64,000 nt of DNA from Diphasiastrum complanatum (taxonomy: Eukaryota > Streptophyta > Lycopodiopsida > Lycopodiales > Lycopodiaceae), in assembly GCA_029204225.1 (NCBI GenBank), contig CM055107.1:42344007-42408006 (forward strand), read 5' to 3'. Below, piece after piece: positions 34,801 through 46,216 of the stretch. Below the pieces are notes generated by a model. The model worked only from the letters and a program-made list of their open reading frames with translations, did no database searches and was not told the DNA's origin. Position 1 is the first letter of the stretch, and every line of letters begins with the position of its first letter. The translations under genes were made by a program, and so were the position numbers.

Positions 34801-37800
34801 ATAACTATCGTAAGGATAGTCACTGCTTTGGCTGCCCATCATGGTTGGCGTATGCACCAACTTGACATAAAGACAGCCTTCCTCAATGGTGATCTTAATG
34901 AGGAAGTTTACCTTCAGCAACCTGTTGGTGTTTTGGTTGTAGGTCAAGAAGACAAAGTGTGTCTTCTCAAGAAGGCTCTCTATGGACTAAAACAAGCCCC
35001 AAGGATGTGGTATCAAAAGATACACACATACTTTTGTGATCGTGGGTTTTCTAATAGTCCTAGTGAATCTATGCTTTATGTCATGCATACATCTGAGTTT
35101 ATCATCATCATTTTGCTATACGTTGATGATATTATCATTACGGGTAGTAATAAACAATATATTGCAGCCTTAAAATCTGATCTTGCTTCAGTTTATGATA
35201 CATCAGATTTAGGCCAATTGCATTTCTACCTTGGTCTTGAGTTTTTGCAAGGTAAGGTTGGAATTTTCATTACCCAACAGCGGTACATTAAGCAGATTTT
35301 GAGGCGTTTCAAAATGGAAGATTGCAAGCCGGTTGCTACACCAATTGAGACGGGCCTGAAGTTAAGTAATCAAAGTGGTGATGAACCATTTGGTACTACA
35401 CTATATTGTCAAGCGGTTGGAAGTCTCATTTACTTATGCAACTCAAGACCAGACATAACTTATAGTGTTTCTCTCATGAGTCAATTCATGCATGCTCCGT
35501 TGACATCACATTAGAAAGCATTGAAGAGAGGATCCTTCGATATCTTCAAGGAAGTAAAACACTTGGTCTGTTTTATCCTTCTAGTGATGATGCATGTTTG
35601 GCTGGTTTTTGTGACTCGGATGGGGGTGGAGATCAAGACACTAGGTGCTCTACTAGTGGTCATTGCTTTTTTATTGGAAATTTTGCAGTTTCTTGGTTAA
35701 GCAAGAAGCAGCCCACCGTTGCTACATCCTCAAGTGAAGTAGAATATAGAGCAACGTTTTCAGCCACTACGGAGTGTATATGGCTGAGACAATCACTTGT
35801 CGATATGAAGCATGGCCAGCCCTCAGCTACTCTCCTATTTACGGATAGTCAAAGTGCTATTGCCATTGCACGAAATCCAGTATTTCATGCAAGAACAAAG
35901 CATATCGAGATCCACTATCACTTTGTTCGGGAGAGGCTTCATAACGGCGACATCACGCTTGAATATTGTCCCACGGAGGATAATATTGTAGATGTGTTCA
36001 CTAAGGCATTGCCTAGAGTTCGATTTAGAGCTCTTTGTGAAGCTTTAAATTTAAAGCAACATGCTGATTTTCTTACTTAGTGAATACATGTCATTTTCAT
36101 TTAAGGAGGGTGTTAGAATAATAAATGTGAATGATGTAGAAGCCATAGGTTACTATGACCCAAAAGGTCGAGATCCGTGTAACCATGGTCATTTATATTT
36201 TAGGCCCAAGTTAGTATGAAAGTAACTTGTAGGGACTCGTGGGTCCACTAGGGGCCTATACATGTGAATTAAGTACCTAACTACCTAATTATTTTATATA
36301 ACTTATGGTAGCTAGATAGCCATTAGTCAAGTTATTGGACAACCAACAGTCATGAAGGTAGATAGCCATCTTGGATTACTTATATGTAGCCATTCATTTG
36401 TATGAGACACACTTTTGTTAAGCAATCTACTGTTCATATTGGCTGTCCACAAGTTTCTACAAGAGGGTCATCTAACCATCTCTCTCTTCTCTTTGAGAAT
36501 ACTTTGTGTTAATGAATAGTCTTGATTCTGGATTCCTACAATTTGACGGTTCAAGCCTGGCCTGGTTGAGTCAAATTTGATTTGAACCACTGATTGGAAC
36601 TGGCCTATGAAACATTGCTTGCAAGTTTATTTGGTGGGGGAGAGGCACATTTGCCTAAGATAACCTTGATTTGAAGAATTTTTTTTTTCAAGGGTAGAAA
36701 CCTGTAGGTCACCAAAATACTTCAAAATATGCTTCAAAATTGAACTTTTCAAGCATTTACTCATTTCTACCTCAGAGTTGACTTAGAGATTGTACTCGTT
36801 TTTACTCATTTTTACCTTTCAGTTGACTTGGGAATTTGTATTCATTATTCAAAAATATTTATTCGTCATAATCTACAATTGGCTTGGAAATTTGTGCTCA
36901 TTTTTCACTTTGAACCACCAGCAAACATGTTTGGAAACAAATGCAAATGTGTTTGCAAGATTGCAAACACCAGCCATAGTACCCTCTGGTACCGCCGTTA
37001 TGGTACCGCCAGTACCATAATGGTGGTACTGCCATTATGGTGCCGCCCTCAGATCCGTGGTGCCAGGGCGGCACCATAAAAAAAAAAAATTAAATTTTTT
37101 TTTCCGTGTTATTTTCGTGATTTTTTTTCTCGGTACCGCGGGACCGGTATGGTACCCTGGTACCATACTGGTACTGCAGTACCGGCATCCGCAGTACCCG
37201 GTACCACGGGACCTATGACACCAGCAAACTCATTTGCTGGTATCTATGTTCCACAGGTGGCCAACTTACAATAATAACAGTGCTAATTACCTTATCAATT
37301 AGACCTTTGGAGGACCTTATTTCATTTTGGTCCTGAACATGCAAAGGAAAGACTGAAGGCCCACATTGGATCATGTGTACATATGCCTCTTCCCTCCAAA
37401 CTAAAGCATGTAAAAATCCAACAAACCATTGTTTCATTTAGATCTATTAACGTAGCAATACGAGTAACAATATCCCTAGTATGCATGTAGGGACACTGAG
37501 TTGGTCGTACTTGAAAGAATGTAAGTGGACATGGATAAAACTTGATAAGTCCTTGTGGAGTTAGTCCAGAATATATAGTTATTAAGGAGAAAACAATGTG
37601 AAGTTCTTATTGAATGAAGCACTTGTGCTTCCTTGTACTATCTTTTTGTTTGTTAGTTTGGATTAGTGTAGTTAGTGATGACGTTTCCTGGAAGTGAATG
37701 ACATTATTTTTGTGTATTCAGAGTTTTGACCCTTCATCCTCTAGGCTTATGCTTTCAGCCTTCATGTTCTGATCCTAATATGCTTAGTTTTGATCTTGGG

Positions 37801-38596
37801 CACTTTAAGGAGCCAAAAGAGTCTAATTCAAGATAAGCAGCTTTGCGTCAAATGGGGTGTCTGCTACAGCATAGGATTGGTTGATGATACCTGCACAATA
37901 TGCTGCTGGTTTTTAGTCCTCCAATAAGTTGTAAGTTGATGAGGACCTCCTTTCTTCTCCTTGAGCAATGAGGTCCGGAGTTTGACTCCAACTGGCTGCA
38001 CAAATGAGGAACTACAGAAGAAAAAATATATACTGCTCGTTTTTAAGGAGGGAAACATTTTTGGTGCCAACATGTCAAGCTTTAAGCTATTACGGGCGTA
38101 CTTTGTGTATGGTGTTCATCCATACAACTATCGTCTTATTTTGGTGCTGAACATATACTCGTACAACTCCTTTTCTTGTCTTAGTACTTCAACTCTATCG
38201 TCAGTTATTTCTACGAAGCATATTGTTGTGCATATGATGGTACTATTTGAACCCTACATCGCAAACTTACTTTCCTGTTTGTCATTGCTGCAATTGCAAA
38301 TTTCATTGCTCCTGATTGCTAATTTTTCCTTTTCTTCTCATGAATTTGTTGCCATTTGAGTATCCTTGTTTCAAATGGGCTATATTTTGTAAAGTGCTAC
38401 TCCTCTCTTATTTTGGTTCCTTATGACAAATGCAACAGCATTTGTTATTTTGACCCCCACATCTAGCTTGCTGATTGAGTCCCCTTTTTCGTGAGTTGCA
38501 AAAGTTCAATTTCTCCAATGGACATTCAATATTGTGTTCTTCTGTGAATAGACCTCAATCAAAGGACCTGATTAACCTCAATTTTGATAATATGTC

Positions 38597-38642
<46 letters not shown>

Positions 38643-38966
38643 TATGGATTGGAATTCTACAGGTCTTGGTGTGATAGCTATGGTGATATTGTTCTAGCAG
38701 TGGTGGAGAGAGAATATCAGGGGCATGTAGATCAGAGAGAAAGGTTCCGCAGGGCCAGGAAAGAGGAGCAGACATGTTCTGTTATAGAGAACGATGAGCA
38801 CAATCCATGTCCAATGACAGAAAATGATGAGGACAATGACATTCAAGGTCATGATGTGACTTATGATAACATCCTAATTGAAAGGATGTGGAATAAGATT
38901 TCAATGGCAAGATGCTATCCAGCTGTGGATGAAAACATCATGCAGACAACCATTCTCAGTCATTAG
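27692..38966 (+). CDS. Plant protein of unknown function, 672 residues, seven exons
   Basis: Exons 27692-27799, 28535-28903, 29011-30063, 30264-30343, 30485-30556, 30642-30674 and 38663-38966 total 2019 nt, a whole number of codons, with every phase and GT-AG border consistent. The first exon starts MEKAVGFYLLFKRKARDF. Exon 2 includes KWQQEMFHRILKMMGLCQEG and DFTRDKLLFLQ, leading into LLYSRCISEEDYHEAKRPLL (exon 3). A basic stretch (about residues 241-268, HRHGRKRSAMRLFAKAVSK) could be a nuclear signal, followed by a Ser/Pro-rich region. Exons 4-6 encode VEENIKRELLRIRAE, DAIATRLPVDKAELLRFFPR and LEFDEGNLTH. The last exon encodes SWCDSYGDIVLAVVERE and an acidic tail. I take it for a plant-conserved family of unknown role. 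The start in exon 1 is the least certain part because upstream ATGs exist. Intron 6 is 8 kb of transposons. Confidence 0.72.
27925..28140. repeat. Degenerate minisatellite in intron 1
   Basis: About seven imperfect copies of a ~30 bp unit built on CA-CATTCAGCTCAAATCAGC (variants TTAAGCTCAAATAAGCTGAC and TTAAGATCAAGTCAGCTACC) are visible. They sit in the first intron of the unknown-function gene. Confidence 0.6.
31222..31327. repeat. 53-bp tandem duplication
   Basis: The units 31222-31274 and 31275-31327 are identical except for one base (GGCTGCTTGAA versus GGCTGCCTGAA). This is a recent local duplication in intron 6. Confidence 0.88.
31545..31800. repeat. Repeat cluster: duplicated CT-flanked block and ATTGAACC-type minisatellite
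   Basis: CATC-GAGATCACAACAAACC occurs twice (about 31554 and 31660), each time next to a CT-rich run. From 31690 to 31795 short units such as GAACCATATTGAATTGTACT recur with variation. Confidence 0.6.
31826..31878 (+). repeat. (CT)26 microsatellite before the rearranged LINE
   Basis: A pure CT run lies immediately upstream of the sense LINE at 31879. It could be the tail of another LINE or part of this LINE's 5' region. Confidence 0.8.
32001..33110 (+). pseudogene. LINE ORF1 with Ser/Thr/Pro N-terminus, coiled coil, RRM and C-terminal domain
   Basis: The N-terminal part (32001-32438) is Ser/Thr/Pro-rich (PPSTSLTTSSTPSLV). It is followed, with frame changes, by a heptad-rich stretch at about 32440-32660 (SYIEQIKHESTSLRKEM, KIQELEEKIKQHK), read as a coiled coil. 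The RRM and C-terminal part is at 32746-33057 (KTLNIRVRGVEDTND, DPSTLIVRFTNLEERRAIL, LRGTLIFMDDDL), ending after a frameshift with VIYRDGKARYIDPPNPD and a TAG near 33108. ORF2 starts 5 bp later. This order is that of L1 ORF1 proteins of the coiled-coil/transposase_22 type. It is decayed. Confidence 0.72.
33116..33780 (+). pseudogene. LINE ORF2 endonuclease fragment
   Basis: It starts MALRIGTGSRALSRALRLRL, then WNCNGIHSLA, ILLLTEIHESLERGLP, FGGVACLVRDFI and ERACYIWIGVD. A shift near 33480 leads to VAVCYLPPDTSFF and YILLAGDFNAKTGSRQ. The blocks match the endonuclease at 16140-17780. A stop follows GSRQT, and the copy then passes into the inverted RT piece. Confidence 0.83.
33827..33990 (-). pseudogene. 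Inverted RT segment inside the LINE
   Basis: Read on the minus strand it corresponds to the RT block around FVDFRKAFDSVPR of the antisense LINE. It is flanked by sense LINE sequence on both sides, so it is an internal inversion with loss of the neighbouring RT sequence. Confidence 0.77.
34000..34323 (+). pseudogene. LINE ORF2 zinc-binding end
   Basis: The frame DLPAGTHQYIRGHLYRAYLQ, LVDSISHRLRIVMGQFWVSS, HQLAIETGRYSGIPRDARI and CSMCDTHNVEDEFHFIFKC ends in a stop. The C-x2-C...H-x4-C site is intact. It is cut off shortly afterwards by the Copia fragment. Confidence 0.8.
34354..35514 (+). pseudogene. Copia D reverse transcriptase
   Basis: 386 residues start with pre-RT sequence (PKPVPKWLLQTLQDSK). 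They continue with WEDAMKEEYDSLIKNQIW, KWVYKIKYKSDGTVERYKAR, LVAKGYAQKEGIDYEETFAP, QLDIKTAFLNGDL, LYGLKQAPRMWYQK and the catalytic LLYVDDIIITGS. It ends NSRPDITYSVSLMSQFMHAP and a stop. Every RT motif is present; the stop at 35515 separates it from RNase H. It sits in intron 6 of the unknown-function gene, in the same orientation. Confidence 0.9.
35598..36080 (+). pseudogene. Copia D RNase H
   Basis: It begins GFCDSDGGGDQDTRCSTSGHCF, then VSWLSKKQPTVATSSSEVEY, FTDSQSAIAIARNPVFHART, KHIEIHYHFVRERL and DNIVDVFTKALPRVRF. The acidic catalytic positions are visible. It terminates TAG 27 bp before the polypurine tract. A frame break near 35515-35597 separates it from RT. Confidence 0.88.
36111..36540 (+). 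repeat. Copia D 3' LTR
   Basis: It starts TGTTAGAATAATAAATGTG after AAGGAGGG and ends GGATTCCTACA. No second copy is in the window. Confidence 0.75.
36975..37217. mobile_element. hAT-like MITE with GGTACC-palindrome arms, 243 bp, 8-bp TSD
   Basis: The ends are CATAGTACCCTCTGGTACC (36975) and GGTACCACGGGACCTATG (to 37217). ACACCAGC is repeated directly outside both (36967-36974 and 37218-37225). The arms consist of variants of GGTACC/GGTACCG palindromes. The core is an A run followed by a T run (37078-37105), as in the MITE at 4084. No coding sequence. Confidence 0.85.
38599..38639. repeat. (GA)20 tract close to the last splice acceptor
   Basis: The GA run is followed by GCTTTAT and ends 23 bp before exon 7 of the unknown-function gene. 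(GA)n-AGCTTTAT resembles the 3' terminus of an antisense LINE (GAGAAAGCTTTATTAATG). Confidence 0.8.
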
Positions 38967-40669
38967 TACCAACAAAGCTGCCCTTCCATACCAACCACGA
39001 GTTCCCTGGAATGATCCAATTAGAGACATATGCAGGCTGCAATTTTGTATACCCAGATTTCTTGTCTTTAAGCAGTCTCTAGCAAATGCTTTTTGCTAAG
39101 GCCTGTTTGATCAGGTCCAAATTTAATAGAGCGCTCCATTGTGTAATGTTGAAGACTCAGTTACAGAAATTGGTAGCTGCATTTTTGCATTAGCTATGCC
39201 AGTGGCGGATGTACAAATAATCAACCGATGTTTTTCAAAGGATGCAGCAACTTATCAATTCTCCTTTGCATTCCAACTAGTACCATCAGAACCATCCTTT
39301 GAAGACTTGCTCTGTGTTGTTCCAAGTGGAGAGCTTGAGACGGTTCTCTTATCCAACTCTATTCTCCTCAGTTATGCAAGATGTACAGTATCTTGATGTC
39401 CTTAAGAAAGAAGCCTTGTGCTGCCTCATCCAATTAACCCCGTACACTGCATCTATAGCTTCTTGATACAATGAATGCTTAGTAGCCTTTGGTTCATAAA
39501 AGTTTGTGTACGAGGAATATCATTTGGGAAAGATGTTTTTTGACTAAGCCATGAAAGTAACATAATGTAAATTGGAGCAAAGACTGATTGGAGATTTGGA
39601 TCGTGGCTTTTTCTTGTTTGTGTTTCATTTGACTGTAGCTTTGAACATAATATTTTGCACAGTGATTAGTGAAAAAATTGACACAAGATTCAAGTGTTTT
39701 GATGTCGTGTAGGTTCCAATTCATATCCTTCTAAGCCCCAAAAATGTCTAGAGAATTTGGTTTAACTCTTTAAGATTCTTGTTCTTGAGCTTTGACTTGT
39801 AGGTGAGCTAACTGTTATTTTGCACCTAGGGCCCACCATGCCAACTCACACGTTTGAGACTGCTCTTCTTCTTGAGCTTGAACTTGTGGATGAGCTGAGC
39901 TACCTCTTGTTTGGCTCGTAGGGCTCATCATGCAAATTCACACTCTTGATGTTATGGTGCACCGTATGCCCCTGAGTATCGTAGAGTATGTTGATTAAAT
40001 CTTTTTCTTTGTTATTCACTGAGCATATTGGCAACCCAATTAATTTTGGTTGGAAGTTATTTGAAAGTTGTACGTCCACATTTGAATGAGGTAGGGCAAA
40101 GTTGTTGTTATCTAATGACGAAACATTCTATGATGAAATATACTTCAAGCAATGGTATTGAAATGGGACAAATGGAAATTGTCCAAGAATATAAATTTTT
40201 GAAGTTGGTAATGAAGTCCCATCAACAAGAGAATCCATTCATGCATGATAATAATAGTTTTTTGAAATAGTAGCATTTATAAGGATATTTTTGTTTTATA
40301 TATTGCTTCAAATATAATTAGTTTGAAATATTTTTAATTAAATGATTTAAGTTTATTCTCAATATGTCAATTTTTTTCAAAAAGTCTACAACAAACAATT
40401 TAATTCTAGAATTTATGTACAAATCAAAATGGTTATATCATTATTGCTTTTATATAATGAAGATGAAAATTTTCAATTATCTTTAGAATTTTAGTTTAAG
40501 GGTCTGTTTGCAATCAGAGACAAATTCAAATAAAAAATGATTTAGTAATTTCTTCTGTTCATAATATTTAATAATTGATATAAAAAAATTAGTGCTTTGT
40601 TTTTTTATTAAGAAATTTTTTATATTAATCCAATAATACGTGTTTATTCAATATTTGAATTTTGGCAAT

Positions 40670-40715
<46 letters not shown>

Positions 40716-41840
40716 CTTATTTTTGTGGCCATGTTTTTTATTGTAAAAAAAAAAAGCAATCTACTTGCTATATGTCCTTTCATTTGGCATATAGTACCTA
40801 ATCATGCTAAGCCACTAAAAGAATTTTTATTGAAAAAGTTGTATGCCATTAAAAATTTAAAATAACCATTTTTTATATGTTGATTATAGCTTCAACATAG
40901 AGGGTCTAAAAATGATGATGCTAGGGTAGAATTGGCGAAGGTTCTTTTTTGGTGAACAATAACTTTTTGCAACTTGGCGAGGATTAAGATAGATTTTTTT
41001 GATAATCCAGATGGATCAGTCGAACTAAAAAATAACGGATTGTTATATTTGGAAACCTCAGACAAATCAACAAAGGTTCAGGCGAAGGATCCAAAGTCAT
41101 ACTATTATTTAAAAAGAGCACTTTTGTTGACAAAAACAGGATAACAATTGACCTTGACTTAACGTTTGCCCAACTTATTGATTACCAAAAATAGTATGAT
41201 GGACTGACTGTGACTCTGGCGGAGGTTTAGGCAAAGGTTCTTATTAGAGAACTGATATTCTTGCATAAAAGTGTAAAACTTTCTACAAAAGATTACCAAC
41301 TAGTAGAATAGCCACTTTAGCCTTCTATTTTTGGAATTAACTTTCACCGACTTGGCTATAAAAAGATCCAGGTCAGATCTAGGTATAATAGACCAGGTTG
41401 GTTTTCAATATTTTTCTATTTCTTATCACTTTTTTTGGTGGATTTGTTCAATTTTTGGAAATTGGCTAGGAAGTAACCTTTGCCCTTCAAACTGTAGCTT
41501 CACTCCATCATAGCAGTACTTTTTGCAAGTCGGCAAAGGTTGGTTGCAATGGAACAGAAAGTTATCAATGACTGATGAAGATTTTGTCTTTTTTGTCACC
41601 AAAATAGTAGAAATGAACTATTTTTATTTATTTATTTATTTCATATTTTCAAATCCAAATGGATTTTAGGAATGGTGATCTGTCTGACTTTCCCTGCTCA
41701 ACAATCAAAACAGATTTCAAGCAAAAAAAATCCATACAAATCACGCATAGTTTAACATTATTATCCCAAGACAAGATGCCTAAATGCAAGCTAACATCCA
41801 AGCATGCATCAGAAACATGCTGAAAAATGAAAAATTGGAG
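38967..41840. other. 3' flank and AT-rich non-coding region
   Basis: The first part is probably the 3' untranslated region of the unknown-function gene. Two diverged ~80 bp repeats lie near 39780-39950 (TTGAGC-TTGACTTGTAGGTGAG). From 40860 to 41560 the motif GGCGAAGGTT and variants recur on both strands. No conserved frame was seen. It may be the body of the Gypsy-type element whose primer site is at 41841. Confidence 0.4.
40672..40710. repeat. (TA)n microsatellite
   Basis: An uninterrupted AT/TA run of about 19 units. Confidence 0.9.
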
Positions 41841-41860
41841 CAGCTCCCCAACGGCGCCAA
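41841..41860 (-). other. Primer-binding-site-like sequence of a Gypsy element
   Basis: On the minus strand it reads TTGGCGCCGTTGGGGAGCTG, close to the TGGCGCCGTTGCCGGGGA site used by Athila/Tat-type Ty3 elements. An LTR-like end (plus-strand TGTAGCGGGT) follows at 41864. The element body would lie to the left. Confidence 0.6.
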
Positions 41861-41863
41861 AAT

Positions 41864-43610
<1,747 letters not shown>

Positions 43611-43619
43611 TGAGCATAC

Positions 43620-44799
43620 GTTGTGATTGAATCTACCAAAAACTTGTGTTCTACACTTTCTCACACTTTCCAAAAGTGTATATTCAAATGCTTTTAGACT
43701 GATATAACTTTAGAAAATCAAACTCTAAGTCTAATATGAAATTGGCCTCAATTGTGTATTTGGCAATTTATCAAACTATGACCAATCTTGACTAAACTAG
43801 TTGAATTTCTCACACTCCCTCTTCAACTAGTTTTAGCTTAACCATAGAACTTTGATCCAATTTTAAAATGATCTCCATCCCAAGTATAGACCTCCTTTCT
43901 AATGTTCTAAAGGAGTTTCCACAATTGATATAGAGAATAGTGTCCACTTGGGATGCTTCACTATTTCTTACCTCAATTTTACATGTCAATATGTGAATAG
44001 AACATGAAGAACCAAGTAGAATATAAATGAGATGATTCCTCCTTGCTATCAACTTTGAACTCTCTGGAAAATTACAGCAACCAAGCAATAAATGTGAGTG
44101 ATAACCGTTTGCTTGCTTGTATCCTCCCTCTTTGTCCTTTCTTGCCATGTATCCACCATGAAACTTCATGAATGGGCCTCCATCTCCATCCTGCCACAAG
44201 ATGCCGTCGTCACTTGATGACTTGATCATGAATGAGTGATATAATGAGCCTCCAACAAAACCAGCCAAGAATGCTAGTACAACTTTAACTTTAAAATGAT
44301 GCTCACCAATGAAGCTAGTTTTACCATATCTTGACAATTTGCACACATCCATATGAAATTGCTCAAACATGAGATAGAATAAGTAAAGTAGATTTGAACA
44401 ACACTTTCTTGATGCTCCTTTGACCTTACTTAAGTCTTCAATAACTTGCAAAAACAGATCCATAGCATCTTTTTCAATTGACTCTCCTTTGATGCTCTTG
44501 ACTAGCTCCAAATTGCCATTTTTCCTTTCATGTTGTTGGAGCCCTTTGAGATCAACCTCTTGATCTTCCACTTGACTATCAAAGTCATTGACTAAGATCT
44601 CTTTTCCAAATCCATTAGTTTCTAAAAAAACATGAAAACATCCATTTACTTGCATATCATCATCTACACAAGAAGATTCACCAAAAGATGTTAGGAAAGC
44701 AAAATCAGTCACTTCCACTTGCTTACCTTTCTCATCATATGTGAGCCATGAAGGCATTTGTCTTTCCCTTGATATTCTCCTTGGCTTTTGACTTGATGA
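43620..44799 (-). mobile_element. Copia A copy 1, truncated, with replaced RT core
   Basis: The minus-strand frame 44802-43810 starts in the Copia linker (SSSQKPRRISRERQ) and ends KLVEEGV. A purine tract GAAGAGGGAG and LTR-like sequence shared with copy 2 follow (43625-43810 resembles 46040-46220). The upstream part is cut off at Copia Y's LTR. Confidence 0.7.
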
Positions 44800-44802
44800 C
44801 AT
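43810..44802 (-). pseudogene. Copia A copy 1 frame with captured non-retroviral segment
   Basis: 330 codons without a stop. Residues 1-39 are Copia linker up to FAFLTS. Residues 40-322 (43837-44685) have no Copia RT or RNase H motif: FGESSCVDDDMQVNGC, NLELVKSIKGESIEKDAMD, CCSNLLYLFYLMFEQFH, SRYGKTSFIGEHHF, DDGILWQDGDGGPFM and NSEASQVDTILYIN. The last eight residues LKLVEEGV are the Copia C-terminus. The middle matches copy 2 over its whole length at roughly 85-90% DNA identity. An 18-bp difference (DVNEAI present only in copy 2) keeps the frame. I do not recognise the captured segment. Confidence 0.7.
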
Positions 44803-45555
44803 TTATAGCAACTGGAAGATCTTGTATTATTCTAGCTTTACATTTACAAGATTGCTTAACAGCTGATTGACTGACTAATTGAAACAATCATTATTGGAGC
44901 GTGAAGACGTAGACAACTTGTGAGGAATCCTATGTATTTTTGCAGAGTGTCGAGTTTTTTGCTAGTGTAAAATCCCATGTAAAACTATAGTGTCGGGCTT
45001 TTCTTCACAAGTGTTGCCTATCAGACTTGCATGTAAAAATGTAGTGTCGCTTTTTGCCCAGTTGTCGCCTGTCAAAAACTGCATGTAAAAATGTAGTGTC
45101 GCCTTTTTGCAAAGTGTCGCATGTCATAAACTATATGTAGAAATGCAGTGTCACTTTTTTGCAAAGTATCATCTGTCATAGACTACATGTAAAAATGCAG
45201 TGTCGCTTTTTGCCCCAATTGTCGCCTGATAGAAACTGCATGTAAAAATGCAGTGTCGCATTTTTCGCAAAAAGTGTCGCTTTTTGGAAGTGCCTAAATG
45301 GCCCAAATAACAGCTTTCATAGGTGTCACTAAACGCTTGGTTGCTCAAGAAGATAAAATTTGGTGACCATGTCGGGTGTCAGGTTTTTTGCCTATTGAAA
45401 AACCTGAGTAAAGATGCAGATTGTAGCGACTATTTGTTCAAATATGTAGAATGTTGAAAAACAGTTCAATTTCTACAGGTTTCATTTGAGAGAGTAAAAT
45501 TAAGAGAAGGAAGGAGGGCAGTTAGGAAGAGTAGGAGTAAGATTAAACTCCAACA
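44800..45555 (-). repeat. Copia Y 3' LTR with ~52-bp tandem repeat
   Basis: On the minus strand it starts TGTTGGAGTTTAATC at 45555, right after the polypurine tract AAGGGGGAA. It matches 51487-52227. It contains about six tandem units of the form TGTAAAAATGCAGTGTCGC-TTTTTGC...GTCGCCTGTC (44980-45290). It stops abruptly at the start of Copia A copy 1. Confidence 0.85.
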
Positions 45556-45690
45556 TTCCCCCTTAAGCTAACTGTGAAAGGTTTCAGATCCTTAAGATCC
45601 AATCTACTTGAATGATCTTTGGTTAGAAAGAGAAATACACTACCAATCTCACCAATGTAGAAAAATCAGCATCTACACACAAATTGAGAT
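45556..45690 (-). pseudogene. Copia Y polyprotein C-terminus and polypurine tract
   Basis: The minus-strand tail encodes LDLKDLKPFTVSLRG and then the polypurine tract AAGGGGGAA before the LTR, as at the 3' end of Copia polyproteins. It is a short remnant; the boundary with the Copia A LTR is uncertain. Confidence 0.5.
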
Positions 45691-46216
45691 GCAAACACCA
45701 ATAGAACTTGATCAAATTTGAATGCAATGATAAAGTACTGTTGATGTCCGTACAAAACCAGCAAGATACTGTATTTCACACATGTGGATCCAAAAATAAC
45801 AAATATAGATCATTCTGCACATAGAGTTGCAAGCAATCACCAAGATAGTGCACCAATGGATAGTAGAACCCAAGAGAACCATGTATAAGCATAAAATGAG
45901 ATAGAGAAGAGAGAAAATTACTCTCTCCATGAGTTACATCCTTTTATAGCAGGTCCAAACCTATTTGGCCACTTGGCTTTCCCTCCAAAATGCTAACCCT
46001 ATTAATTTTGGGTCTAGATTCAATGTACCCAACTATTCAAATTTGAATCTACTCAAACTTGCATTCTAACTTTCCCACACTTTCAAAAAGTGTCTATTCA
46101 AATGAAATTTAGACTAATGAACTTTGAAAAGTCACCCTCTAAGTCTAAAACAAGTTCTGGCCTCAATATGCCAAATATGAAAATTTAGCAAAATGTGATG
46201 AAACTAGTTGAGTCTT

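Larger units (their letters stand above)
34350..36540 (+). mobile_element. Copia element D, 5'-truncated, with 3' LTR
   Basis: RT (34354-35514), RNase H (35598-36080), a polypurine tract AAGGAGGG (36103-36110) and a 430-bp LTR (36111-36540, TGTTAG...CCTACA) are in order on the plus strand. Gag, protease, integrase and the 5' LTR are missing. ATTTG occurs after the LTR (36541-36545) and at the left end (34352-34356) and may be a target copy, though a 5-mer match may be chance. Confidence 0.87.

Noticed and set aside
38475-38640. Coding sequence before and within the GA repeat
   Set aside because: The reading is open only because of the repeat; the acceptor at 38661-38662 matches the phase of exon 6, so the part before it is intron.
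40028-40270. 80-residue frame
   Set aside because: No recognisable motif; short and isolated in repeat-like sequence.
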